Shown in pieces: positions 1-8,399 of a stretch of 64,000 nt of DNA. A program made the position numbers and the translations under genes. The notes under the pieces were generated by a model. That model was given only the letters and a program-made list of their open reading frames with translations, had not been told where the DNA came from and did no database searches. Origin of the DNA: Clostridia bacterium (GTDB lineage: Bacteria > Bacillota > Clostridia > Oscillospirales > UBA644); NCBI GenBank assembly GCA_017621705.1, contig JAGASR010000018.1, positions 1 through 64,000 on the forward strand, read 5' to 3'. How positions within the stretch are numbered: the stretch's first letter is position 1; the number at the start of each line of letters is the position of its first letter.

Positions 1-1
1 A

Positions 2-427
2 ACCGTTCCGTGGAAAGAAAAGGATTACGCTGCCGATCATGTTTCATCTTGGGGATTATCTATCTGTTCTGAACCGGAAGGTTGCACAGGCAGAAAGAAC
101 AACAACATTTTCTTTTCTTTGGGCGAGGGATATGTCGCTCCGAATGGTTCACAAATGCGTGATCTAAAGATAACAATGGAACAATTTTCAAATCTAAACG
201 TGCTGAAAACATTGTTTGCTTTACACGGATTGACTGTTTCCGATTTTGATCTTTTTGTTACCGCAGATCAGATTGCCGCAACAGCTTTTCTCAAAGAGGA
301 AGAAGTCGAAACGGCATTGAGAGAACTTCCTTTGACCGTCAAAGAAGAAGAGGGGATATATAAGTATCGTATAGAAGGATCATTCTCTTATATTCCTTCG
401 CTCCTTTCGTTTTTTTATGAAATGTAA
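2..427 (+). CDS. 5'-truncated regulator paralogue (C-terminal half only)
   Basis: The reading frame is open from the window edge, so this is the 3' part of a longer gene; a TTG at 119 is internal. The visible 141 residues align by eye with the C-terminal half of the next gene (569-1351): a W-G-x-S-x-C segment, an F-F-S run, a central helix-rich stretch, then a winged-helix-like end finishing in I-P-S-L-L-S. It is therefore probably an XRE-type regulator whose N-terminal HTH lies outside the window. Remnants matching the true end of the paralogue follow its stop codon, showing a tandem duplication that has since diverged. Ligand and targets are unknown. Confidence 0.6.
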   Translation, partial: TVPWKEKDYAADHVSSWGLSICSEPEGCTGRKNNNIFFSLGEGYVAPNGSQMRDLKITMEQFSNLNVLKTLFALHGLTVSDFDLFVTADQIAATAFLKEEEVETALRELPLTVKEEEGIYKYRIEGSFSYIPSLLSFFYEM

Positions 428-441
428 TCAATTTACTACCT

Positions 442-536
442 ATCCTCTCATTACTTGATTTTAAATAACTGTTGAATATTTTTTTTTAAATCTTGTCAGC
501 AAATCGGAAAATACCACACTTGCTATAATATAGGTG
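442..536 (+). repeat. Direct repeat copy A (gene end plus promoter region)
   Basis: This roughly 95-nt segment matches 1325-1416 with few differences. It starts in what corresponds to the last codons of the downstream paralogue and runs through the intergenic promoter region. The stretch 492-520 is identical in both copies. Confidence 0.8.
521..529 (+). promoter_or_regulatory. Extended -10 promoter of the XRE regulator
   Basis: TTGCTATAAT contains TGC immediately before TATAAT (524-529), an extended -10 element. TTGTCA at 493-498 is too far upstream (25 nt) to be a conventional -35. The invariant 492-520 block just upstream is a plausible regulator-binding site, inferred only from its conservation between the two copies. 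Confidence 0.5.
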
Positions 537-568
537 TAGCTACAAATACACATTATGAGGTTATAAAT

Positions 569-1351
569 ATGAACACGATCAAAATAAATGAACAGATAGC
601 CTTTTTAAGAAAACAGAAAGGGCTTACACAGGAAGATCTTGCCAACGCCCTCGGTGTTACAAATCAGGCGGTTTCAAAATGGGAATCGGCACAATGCTGT
701 CCGGATATTCAGCTTCTCCCCGATCTCGCGAAACTCTTTGATGTTTCGGTGGACGAGCTTCTCGGATACACGCCTGTTTCCACAACTGAAGACATTGTAC
801 TTGCGATTCGCAAGCGCATAGAGTCTTTGCCCAAGGGGGAGGATTTTGACTTTACGTTCAGAGTGGCTGCAGCCCTTCACACTATTATTTTGTCCAAAGG
901 AATGACAGAAGATAACATGAATCCCGGATGGGATACAGAAGATGCTATTGAGCATGCTGGAAATGCTGAATGGGGTTATTCTTGCTGCAATATTCCGGAG
1001 ATAACAACGACGATGAGACACGGAGCTGTGTTCTTTTCAAACAATAAGAACTTAACCCTGATGAATACGGATGTTCGTCGAATCGTAACAATGATTAAAC
1101 CGTTTAGTGATACGAAGAATTTGAAGATTGCCACAGCTCTGTACCAGTTGACCGTTCATTCCGAGGATGCTTATACAACCATTGCTCAGATCAGCGATAG
1201 GTCTGGGGTATCTCCGGAAAAAGTCCAAGATTGTCTTGAGGGCGATCTGTCGCAATTTATTATTGAAAAGGAAGGGACGGAAAGCATATTTCGGTTTGAT
1301 GGAATGTATATGAACATAATACCGATCCTCTCATTACTTGACTTTAAATAA
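569..1351 (+). CDS. XRE-family regulator with C-terminal winged-helix-like domain
   Basis: 260 aa. Residues 1-66 form a classic XRE helix-turn-helix (LTQEDLANALGVTNQAVSKWE) ending in the usual VSVDELLGY segment, so DNA binding is well supported. Residues 85-260 have no family I recognise but are shared with the truncated gene upstream. The last 70 residues (TTIAQISDRSGVSPEKVQDCL and following) look like a winged helix similar in style to the C-terminal part of the neighbouring sigma factor. The start follows a GAGG ribosome site. The gene lies directly upstream of the ECF-like sigma gene and ABC exporters, which it may control; it may also be autoregulated through the duplicated promoter segment. 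Confidence 0.8.
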   Translation: MNTIKINEQIAFLRKQKGLTQEDLANALGVTNQAVSKWESAQCCPDIQLLPDLAKLFDVSVDELLGYTPVSTTEDIVLAIRKRIESLPKGEDFDFTFRVAAALHTIILSKGMTEDNMNPGWDTEDAIEHAGNAEWGYSCCNIPEITTTMRHGAVFFSNNKNLTLMNTDVRRIVTMIKPFSDTKNLKIATALYQLTVHSEDAYTTIAQISDRSGVSPEKVQDCLEGDLSQFIIEKEGTESIFRFDGMYMNIIPILSLLDFK

Positions 1352-1416
1352 TTGTTGAATAAATTTTTTCCTAAAAATCTTGTCAGCAAATCGGAAAATA
1401 CCACACTATATAGGTG
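1325..1416 (+). repeat. Direct repeat copy B (end of XRE gene plus promoter of sigma gene)
   Basis: Second copy of the 442-536 repeat. The 29-nt block 1379-1407 is identical to 492-520, but 7 nt just downstream, containing the extended -10 of copy A, are missing here and leave only TATATAGG. The sigma gene therefore shares the upstream block with the XRE gene but must use an altered core promoter. Confidence 0.75.
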
Positions 1417-1432
1417 AAAGGGGGAGAAAAGG

Positions 1433-2968
1433 ATGAAAAATTTAAATATGCTTAGGAATTCGATGATAAAAGACTTTGCAGAAAATTATATGGAAAAGCT
1501 TTTTTATTTCTGTTTGAAGAAAACGGGTGATAATCAAGCGGCCGAAGATCTGACTCAGGATATAGCATTTAATGTCATAAACAGTCTGAACAGAGGCAAT
1601 ATTCCCGATAATTTTCCTGCATGGGTCTGGCGGATAGCGAGAAACCGTTATTCTTCATGGGCTGATGCAAAACACAGATATAAGGAGTCTGTGGTCGATT
1701 CCTATATTGAAGACTGTGTTATTGCCGATGAAAACGGTGATATACTTGGTGACATGGTTTACGAAGAACAACTTTCACTCCTTCGTCGTGAGCTTGCCTT
1801 TATCAAGAGCGATTACCGTAATATCGTTGTGGCGTATTATTTCGAAAACAAAAGCATACGCGAGATTTCATCCTCGACTTCTCTTTCAGTCAGCGCAGTT
1901 CAACAAAGACTGCATCGTGCAAGAATAATTTTGAAAGAAGGTATTGACATGGCAAGAGAATTTGGAAAACGCAGTTACAACCCGGAGAATATAACATTCG
2001 TAAAAGACGGTAAGAACGGTGATTTGGGCCAGCCCTGGTCTATTGTTTCGCGTTTACTTTATAAAAACATTTTTCTTGAGACATACGAAAATCCTCAGAC
2101 CGCAGAAGAATTATCTCTTGAACTCGGCATCGCTCTTCCGTATATGGAAGATGACCTTGAATTTCTTGTGAGAGAACAGCTTCTTCGCAAAGAAGGAAAC
2201 AAGTATCAGACTGATTTTGAGATCATCAGCAAGGAAGATCAGCTTGCGGCATATGAAACCCATAGAAAATTGCAAAAACCTATTACGGATAGACTTTGCG
2301 AACTTATCGATCTTTATATGAACGAAGACGGTAGAAAGGTCGATATATCGTCTATGCGTTACGATGATGCCAAGTGGGCGCTTTTGGGTGCTGCGTTTGA
2401 TTATATTTACAGCCCGATCTGGCAAAACAATCCGTATTGGGTGAAAAAGACTTTGCCAAAACGTCCCGATAACGGCGCATGGATCCTGACTGGATACGAA
2501 TCGGTCGATCTGTATTATCCCGATTACGGAGGATTGCACACCGCAAGGACGGACGATTTAGGCAATGAGATAGAGTTCGGTCAGTACCGCCTCAAATATA
2601 ATCAGGAAAAACTACCTCAATTCTTATCATTCAATGAAGCGAAAAATCTTTTGCTTATTTGTCAGGGTGATCAGAAAGAATGTAATAATTTTTACGTTGA
2701 TAAACTGATCGAATACGGATACGTTAAAAAGATAAACGATACATTGAAGCCGAATACTGTTATTTTCTATAAAAAAGTTGCAGACAAAGAACCGTCCGAG
2801 AAAATCATTGAATTAAGAGATGAATTGGTTGACCTTTTCAAACAGACTTTAAGTCCTTATATGGATTTTCTTGACCGTGGTCTGATTTTTGAGCAAGCGT
2901 TAAATGACGGTTGGCTCAAATATGATGATAAATCCGAAATTACAATAGGTTCTTATATAAATATTTGA
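1433..2968 (+). CDS. ECF-like sigma factor with long C-terminal extension
   Basis: 511 aa. Residues 1-70 match sigma-70 region 2 (FYFCLKKTGDNQAAEDLTQD, then FPAWVWRIARNRYSSW). Residues 120-170 match region 4 (YRNIVVAYYFENKSIREIS followed by SVSAVQQRLHRAR). ECF sigmas are usually about 180 aa; the extra ~330 residues include a winged-helix-like segment around 220-265 and a helical and beta C-terminus with no family I recognise. Such extensions usually carry signal sensing in place of an anti-sigma factor; that role is inferred. A GGGGGAGAAAAGG ribosome site precedes ATG. The gene lies between the XRE regulator and two ABC genes and probably directs their expression. Confidence 0.8.
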   Translation: MKNLNMLRNSMIKDFAENYMEKLFYFCLKKTGDNQAAEDLTQDIAFNVINSLNRGNIPDNFPAWVWRIARNRYSSWADAKHRYKESVVDSYIEDCVIADENGDILGDMVYEEQLSLLRRELAFIKSDYRNIVVAYYFENKSIREISSSTSLSVSAVQQRLHRARIILKEGIDMAREFGKRSYNPENITFVKDGKNGDLGQPWSIVSRLLYKNIFLETYENPQTAEELSLELGIALPYMEDDLEFLVREQLLRKEGNKYQTDFEIISKEDQLAAYETHRKLQKPITDRLCELIDLYMNEDGRKVDISSMRYDDAKWALLGAAFDYIYSPIWQNNPYWVKKTLPKRPDNGAWILTGYESVDLYYPDYGGLHTARTDDLGNEIEFGQYRLKYNQEKLPQFLSFNEAKNLLLICQGDQKECNNFYVDKLIEYGYVKKINDTLKPNTVIFYKKVADKEPSEKIIELRDELVDLFKQTLSPYMDFLDRGLIFEQALNDGWLKYDDKSEITIGSYINI

Positions 2969-2973
2969 TAAAC

Positions 2974-3009
2974 TATGAACAAGTCTGTTGAGAAACGGAC
3001 TTGTTCATA
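2974..3009 (+). promoter_or_regulatory. 16-bp hairpin with GAGA tetraloop between sigma and ABC genes
   Basis: TATGAACAAGTCTGTT and AACGGACTTGTTCATA are inverted copies (one U-G pair) around a GAGA loop, a GNRA-type tetraloop. No oligo-T run follows, so it is not a standard intrinsic terminator. It may be an mRNA-stability element, an attenuator or an operator controlling the ABC genes. Confidence 0.6.
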
Positions 3010-3034
3010 AAGTACTGTCTGGAGAGTTCAAATT

Positions 3035-4834
3035 ATGAAAAATGTAAAGTCTATTTTGTGGAGTTTAAAAATAGGATTTCACCATGCTCCTATTTCTTTT
3101 ATATTCTTCATTCTTACCCAAATTATTCGTTCTACATTAGTCGTCTATACCACTGTTTTGTTGGGTGATATTATTAGTGAGGTTCAAAGCATACTTGCTG
3201 ATAAGGGGGAGCTGTCGCAGATTATTCCCACCCTGATCCTCTACGGTGCTTTGAATGTTGTTGTTTGGTTGGCAGTTGAAATACAATGGAGATTTAAGGA
3301 TGATTATCTTCCTATACGGACATCTGTCGGGACATCTAAAATGCTGATTAAAGTATCGAAATATATACCGTTGCGGAAGTACGATGATGCTGTGTTTTGC
3401 GATCAGTATGATCGGTTTCAGGACGGTATTCGATCTCAACCGCGTTTTCTATTAACATGGATATCTATAGGAACTACGATATACTCTTTAATTCTTTCCT
3501 GTATTGCTCTTGCTGAATTGCACTTTAGTTTTGTTATTCTTCTCGTCTTATTTTTCATTATTGAAATGCTTTCTGTTAAATCCCATTCGGAAATTCAAAA
3601 CAACGTAAGAAAAGAGATTACACCGTTTAATAGACTTGCGGATTATCTGCAAACGATGTTTTTCGGAGTCTACAACAGAGATACCCGTTTGTATGGTTTG
3701 AAAGATCAATATATCGATCAATGGGCCTATAACAAACGTACCGTTTCTGAGAAGAGCGTTTCCGGAAATACTAAAATATCTAACACTAAAGGGAGACTTT
3801 ATTTTTTACAAAATGGATTATGTCCTCTTGTTATTATCGGAATGGCATTGTTTTTGATAATGCGAGGGGTTGTTCCGATCGGTAGCATTTATACAATATG
3901 GCAGCTTTCTCGGACAACCTTGAGTAATTCAGCAGATACGACAAATCGTATTGCAGATTGTATTGTGCAATGTAAACATGCGAAAGAAACATATGATTTT
4001 TACATAGATATTAAGAAAAACTCTTCAATTAACAATACCATCATTCCTTTAGCAGATAATACCGCTCCTGCATTGTTTGTGAAGGATGTTGATTTTTCAT
4101 ATTTACCTGAAAAGAAAGTATTACATTCAATATCTTTGGATGTGAGAAAAGGGGAAATTATAGCCTTGCTTGGTGAAAATGGTAGTGGCAAATCAACGCT
4201 TATAAAACTTCTGTTAGGAATTTATACTCCGAATAGCGGTGTTGTTCTAGTCTTTGGAAATGATGCCGGAGCTAATGAAGAATATATACGAAATCATATA
4301 AGTGTAGCTTTTCAAGATTTTTGTTGTTATCCATTCAGCCTTCGTGAAAATGTTGGATTTGGGAATATTTCAGAAATTTCAAAAGATAATAATATAATAG
4401 ATTGTTTGAAGTTCGCACAAGCTGATGAAATTCTCAACAGGGCGAAAAATATTGACCGTATGTTGGGAAGAAGCATTGACAATGAAGGCATTGAACTCTC
4501 CGGTGGTGAATGGCAAAGACTTGCATTGGCCAGAGCGTATTTGGGTGCGAAGGATATAATGATATTTGACGAACCTGCAGCAAAACTTGATCCTTTGGCT
4601 GAGGAAAAACAATTTGCAAATATAATTCAATATGCTAAGACACACGGAAAAACACTAATCCTTGTTTCACATCGTGTTGGATTTGCTCGAATGGCAGACA
4701 AAATTGTTCTTCTTAAAGAAGGTAGAATAATAGAATCAGGCAACCATTCTCAGTTGATGAAAGCAAATGGAGAGTATAAAAGAATGTTTGATTCTCAAAG
4801 AGAAATGTATGCAACAAAGGAGGATGTGAAATGA
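3035..4834 (+). CDS. ABC exporter half-transporter (permease plus ATPase), subunit 1
   Basis: 599 aa. The N-terminal ~320 residues hold about five or six hydrophobic segments (first at 18-45). The C-terminal nucleotide-binding domain has Walker A GENGSGKST near 380, signature LSGGEWQRLALARA near 488, Walker B IMIFDEP near 508 and H-loop LVSHR. All catalytic elements are present; the D-loop reads AAKLD instead of the usual SALD. The stop overlaps the next gene's ATG, so the two half-transporters are translationally coupled and probably form a heterodimer. The substrate is unknown. No peptide precursor or modification enzyme is adjacent, so a lantibiotic-type role cannot be claimed; drug or peptide export under the sigma/XRE pair is an inference. 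Confidence 0.85.
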   Translation: MKNVKSILWSLKIGFHHAPISFIFFILTQIIRSTLVVYTTVLLGDIISEVQSILADKGELSQIIPTLILYGALNVVVWLAVEIQWRFKDDYLPIRTSVGTSKMLIKVSKYIPLRKYDDAVFCDQYDRFQDGIRSQPRFLLTWISIGTTIYSLILSCIALAELHFSFVILLVLFFIIEMLSVKSHSEIQNNVRKEITPFNRLADYLQTMFFGVYNRDTRLYGLKDQYIDQWAYNKRTVSEKSVSGNTKISNTKGRLYFLQNGLCPLVIIGMALFLIMRGVVPIGSIYTIWQLSRTTLSNSADTTNRIADCIVQCKHAKETYDFYIDIKKNSSINNTIIPLADNTAPALFVKDVDFSYLPEKKVLHSISLDVRKGEIIALLGENGSGKSTLIKLLLGIYTPNSGVVLVFGNDAGANEEYIRNHISVAFQDFCCYPFSLRENVGFGNISEISKDNNIIDCLKFAQADEILNRAKNIDRMLGRSIDNEGIELSGGEWQRLALARAYLGAKDIMIFDEPAAKLDPLAEEKQFANIIQYAKTHGKTLILVSHRVGFARMADKIVLLKEGRIIESGNHSQLMKANGEYKRMFDSQREMYATKEDVK

Positions 4835-6633
4835 GTCATATTATTTGCATCATGAAAGATGCAATGAACGCAGTTAAGAATCGTAAGAAAATACTCGGAA
4901 CAGTATGTTTATTATGGTTATTAACTTTATCATATTACGTTGTTCGCATGATGACTCCACTGTTGCAGTCTGCTCTTCTTGACGGTGCTGTCGGTGTTTT
5001 AAATAATACTAATAGTAATCTTCTTTTGATAATTGGTTTTATTGGATTATTTATTTCAGAGGGAATCCTCGCGTTGTACAGTTCTAAATGGGGTATTCTT
5101 TTTGAAAAAGCAAGTAATGAAATACATATTGGAATTCAGTCAAAAATATTTGATAAACTCTGTAAAGTACCTTACAGTGTATTTAATTCTCCACAAATAT
5201 ATGAAAAAATTGAACTTGTATCGGAAAAGTATTCGAAATATTGTTCAGGATTTCTGGCTGGACGTACATTAAGCAGCCTAATAGGAACATTCATTTCGTT
5301 TGTTTTTACAACGATCGTTCTTATTAATGTTGATCCTTTGATTGCTTTTGTTGTTGTATGCGGTAATTTCTTTGGAATATTCAAAACATGGTTAGAAGCA
5401 AAACTTAACTACTATTCAACTGTGGAAAAAATGAAAGAACGTCGCTACGCAGATACATATAAATCTGCTTTGTTTGATCGAAATATGATTAAGGAAATCA
5501 AGCTTTTAGGGTTGACAGATTATATTGAAAAAAAATGGTATGAATATACTGTTCGTGTTAACCGTAAAACTATGAATTATAACGTTCTTTTCCTTCTTTT
5601 GGATTTAACGACATATTTAATAGCAAATGCGTTTACTGTAATATCTCTTATTTTAACAGCTAAAATGATATTGAACGGAGAGACAAGCATAGGTTCTTTT
5701 ATCTTAGTATATTCATCGTCAGGAGCTTTGATAGATACTTCCGGAAGTTTGTTTGGTGCATTCCGTGAACTTAGTTCATCGTCATACTATCACTCTTTAT
5801 ATCGTGATCTCATGTCTATGCCTAATGTTGAACCCAATAAGTCTGAAGCGAATTGTGAGAAAAAATCAGATGTCTCTTTTGACATTCTTTTTGATCATGT
5901 TGATTTTTCGTATGAAGGAAGTGAAAACAAAATAATTGATGATTTGTGCCTGAATATAAAACAAGGGGAAAAAATCGCAATTGTGGGCGAAAACGGATGT
6001 GGAAAAACAACACTTGTTGCTTTGTTGAACCGTCTTTATGTACCTAATAAAGGTGAGATCTTTATATCAGGGAAAAGCCAAGCGGACAATTTATTCGGTC
6101 TTCGTCGTTGTGTTTCCACTGTTTTTCAAGATTTTGGGAAATACGAAACCAGTTTCCGCGAAAATATAATAATGAGTGATAAGTCACAGCATTATTCTGA
6201 TGAGGAAGTTATGATGTGTGTAAGAAAAACCGGATTGGAAAACAAAATACATGAATTTGAGTCCGGTCTTGATACGCCAATAGGACGATTTGTTCCGGGA
6301 GGGATCAATCTTTCAGGAGGCGAATGGCAGAAACTTGCTATTACTCGCGGTCTTATTCCTAAAGATACGAAGGTATTGATTATGGATGAACCGAATTCAG
6401 CACTTGATCCTATCTCTGAAGCTACTGTGTATAAACAAGTATTCGACGCTGTTAAAGAAGATCAAACATTGATTCTTATCACTCACCGATTAGGTGCCAT
6501 AAGACATGTCGATCGAATTATTGTTATGGATCATGGCCGAATTATTGAAGATGGTTCACATGATAATCTCATGGAACAAAAAGGGAAATACTTTGAGATG
6601 TATAATGCTCAAGCCAAGTGGTATGAGGTGTGA
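4831..6633 (+). CDS. ABC exporter half-transporter (permease plus ATPase), subunit 2
   Basis: 600 aa, same layout as the preceding gene. It has an N-terminal transmembrane domain (segments near 20-50, 65-85, 150-190 and 250-290) and a C-terminal ATPase with Walker A GENGCGKTT near 387, signature LSGGEWQKLAITRG near 493, Walker B LIMDEP near 515, D-loop SALDP and H-loop LITHR. The start ATG overlaps the upstream stop and has AAGGAGG before it. It is the last gene of the XRE/sigma/ABC group and is followed by a strong terminator. Confidence 0.85.
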   Translation: MSHIICIMKDAMNAVKNRKKILGTVCLLWLLTLSYYVVRMMTPLLQSALLDGAVGVLNNTNSNLLLIIGFIGLFISEGILALYSSKWGILFEKASNEIHIGIQSKIFDKLCKVPYSVFNSPQIYEKIELVSEKYSKYCSGFLAGRTLSSLIGTFISFVFTTIVLINVDPLIAFVVVCGNFFGIFKTWLEAKLNYYSTVEKMKERRYADTYKSALFDRNMIKEIKLLGLTDYIEKKWYEYTVRVNRKTMNYNVLFLLLDLTTYLIANAFTVISLILTAKMILNGETSIGSFILVYSSSGALIDTSGSLFGAFRELSSSSYYHSLYRDLMSMPNVEPNKSEANCEKKSDVSFDILFDHVDFSYEGSENKIIDDLCLNIKQGEKIAIVGENGCGKTTLVALLNRLYVPNKGEIFISGKSQADNLFGLRRCVSTVFQDFGKYETSFRENIIMSDKSQHYSDEEVMMCVRKTGLENKIHEFESGLDTPIGRFVPGGINLSGGEWQKLAITRGLIPKDTKVLIMDEPNSALDPISEATVYKQVFDAVKEDQTLILITHRLGAIRHVDRIIVMDHGRIIEDGSHDNLMEQKGKYFEMYNAQAKWYEV

Positions 6634-6724
6634 TAAAAATTAACGTAGTTTTATTTTATCGAAATGTCGATTTGTATACAGTATTTATATTGTAAATTAT
6701 TTGTTGAAGACTAAGATAGGTAAA

Positions 6725-6754
6725 AAGGAAACCCGAATGTTTACGGGTTTCCTT
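6725..6754. terminator. Bidirectional intrinsic terminator (ABC operon / spoIVA)
   Basis: AAGGAAACCCG and CGGGTTTCCTT form a perfect 11-bp stem with an 8-nt loop between two convergent genes, with short A/T runs on both sides. Confidence 0.85.
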
Positions 6755-6771
6755 AAGTTTTATAGTCTGTT

Positions 6772-8241
6772 TTACAAAATAATACAGATAAGACCGCCGC
6801 TTCCTTCGTTGATGATCTTTTGAAGGGTTTCCTGCATTTTATCTCTTGCATCGTCGGGCATTCTGTTCAGTTTGTTGTTTAAGCCTTCGTTGACGAGCTC
6901 ATGAAGTGATTTACCGAAAATATTACTTTCCCAGATCTTTTTAGGCTCATCTTCAAAACCCGTAAGCAAAAATTTAATCAGATCTTCCGATTGTTTCTCG
7001 CTTCCGACGATAGGGGCGACTTCTGTTTCGATATCTGCTTTTATTATATGATAGCTCGGCGCCGATGCTTTGAGCTTTACTCCGTATCTGCTTCCTTGCC
7101 TCATTATTTCGGGTTCATCAAGAGATAATTCGTCTATAGTGGGCGTAACGATACCGTATCCTTTACATTCCGCTTCATTCATTGCGGAAGCGATCTTATC
7201 GTAATTTTTCTTTGATTGAGAAAGATCGGATATAATATTGAAAAGATCTTTATCGTTCGAGACTTCAACACCCGTTGTCTCTCCGAGGATCTTATAAAAA
7301 AGAACCTGAGGTATATCTGCGGAAATCTCGACCGAACCTTTGCCCAGTTCGACGGAAGAAACAGAGGCGTCAAGAATATATTCGTTATTGCAAAGAACCG
7401 TCGCGAGTTCCTGAACCTGACGTATTTTCTGTATATTTACGCATGAGGTTGATATATCTTCGATGATCGATTTTTTCAGCCAATGGTCTTTGTTTAAAAG
7501 CGTTATCCATTGCGGAATATTGATGTTTACCTCTTTTACGGGGAATTCATACAGGATTGTTTTCATGATCCCGTTTATGGTTTCTTCATCGAGAGAAAGG
7601 CAGTCTACAGGGATTACAGGAACATTGTATTCTTTTGAAAGTTCTGTGCAGAGGAGATTTGCTCTGTTGCTTTTGGGTTCGATGGTGTTCATCAGAACAA
7701 CAAACGGTTTTTCGAGTTCTTTAAGTTCGGAGATTACTCGTTTTTCTGCTTCGATATAGTCTGTTCTCGGGATCTCGCCAATGCTTCCGTCTGTCGTTAC
7801 AACGAGACCGATTGTTGAATGATCTTTGATTACTTTCTGTGTTCCTATCTCTGCTGCTGCATTGAATGGGATCGTATTTTCAAACCACGGTGTCATGACC
7901 ATTCTCGGCTCATCGTTTTCTATATGTCCGAGCGCGCTGGGAACGATATAGCCGACGCAGTCAATAAGCTTTACACTGCAGGAAATATTCTCGTCAAGTC
8001 TGATATTTACTGCTTCGGCAGGAACGAATTTGGGTTCTGTCGTCATGATCGTTCTTCCTGCGGCGCTTTGCGGAAGCTCGTCGTTAGCTCGTTCTTTTGC
8101 AAATTCATTGGAAATATTTGGAATAACCATGTTTTCCATGAATTTCTTGATAAAAGTAGATTTTCCCGTGCGAACAGGACCCACGACACCTATATAAATG
8201 TCTCCTTGTGTCCTTTCTGCAATATCCTTATAAATGTCCAT
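6772..8241 (-). CDS. spoIVA: Stage IV sporulation protein A, coat-anchoring ATPase
   Basis: 489 aa, close to the usual ~492. SpoIVA is a mother-cell ATPase that polymerises on the forespore outer membrane and forms the coat basement layer. Seen here: N-terminal MDIYKDIAERTQGDIYIGVV, a Walker A GPVRTGKS at residues 21-28, a DCVGY Walker-B-like segment, the EIPRTDYIEAEKRV region, and a hydrophobic glycine-containing C-terminus typical of the forespore anchor. The frame is open to 8379, but the strong AGGAGG site and the conserved N-terminus place the start at 8241. It is transcribed alone, divergent from manA. Its presence shows the organism makes, or recently made, endospores. Confidence 0.96.
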   Translation of the reverse strand: MDIYKDIAERTQGDIYIGVVGPVRTGKSTFIKKFMENMVIPNISNEFAKERANDELPQSAAGRTIMTTEPKFVPAEAVNIRLDENISCSVKLIDCVGYIVPSALGHIENDEPRMVMTPWFENTIPFNAAAEIGTQKVIKDHSTIGLVVTTDGSIGEIPRTDYIEAEKRVISELKELEKPFVVLMNTIEPKSNRANLLCTELSKEYNVPVIPVDCLSLDEETINGIMKTILYEFPVKEVNINIPQWITLLNKDHWLKKSIIEDISTSCVNIQKIRQVQELATVLCNNEYILDASVSSVELGKGSVEISADIPQVLFYKILGETTGVEVSNDKDLFNIISDLSQSKKNYDKIASAMNEAECKGYGIVTPTIDELSLDEPEIMRQGSRYGVKLKASAPSYHIIKADIETEVAPIVGSEKQSEDLIKFLLTGFEDEPKKIWESNIFGKSLHELVNEGLNNKLNRMPDDARDKMQETLQKIINEGSGGLICIIL

Positions 8242-8270
8242 TGTTTTGTCCTCCTGAATTCGGTTTAGTA

Positions 8271-8301
8271 ATTCATATGCGATCAAATAAAATAAAATAC
8301 C
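8271..8301 (-). promoter_or_regulatory. Candidate sigma-E promoter of spoIVA
   Basis: On the minus strand GGTATTTT, a 14-nt spacer and CATATGAAT resemble the sigma-E -35 and -10 elements, and spoIVA belongs to the sigma-E regulon in other spore formers. The match is imperfect. Confidence 0.35.
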
Positions 8302-8337
8302 TTCGAATGTGAAATTTTTGTGTTTCGGCCAGAAGCC

Positions 8338-8366
8338 TTGAAAAATGTAGAAAAAAGTATTATAAT
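8338..8366 (+). promoter_or_regulatory. Sigma-A promoter of manA
   Basis: TTGAAA (8338-8343), a 17-nt spacer and TATAAT (8361-8366), 34 nt before the manA start. Confidence 0.75.
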
Positions 8367-8399
8367 AAAAGAAAAACACACAAACGGAGGTAAATTAAT

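Noticed and set aside
119-427. Complete 102-aa gene starting at TTG 119
   Set aside because: The frame is open to the window edge and homology with the downstream paralogue continues upstream of 119, so the gene is truncated by the window.
493-529. Conventional -35/-10 promoter TTGTCA...TATAAT before the XRE gene
   Set aside because: The 25-nt spacing is too long; the extended -10 (TGC-TATAAT) is the better explanation.
3035-6633. Lantibiotic or bacteriocin biosynthesis cluster
   Set aside because: Only ABC exporters and regulators are present; no precursor peptide, LanM/LanB, radical SAM or protease-fused exporter was found next to them.
8242-8379. 46-residue N-terminal extension of SpoIVA
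   Set aside because: The conserved SpoIVA start and the AGGAGG site put the start at 8241; the extension overlaps the promoter region.
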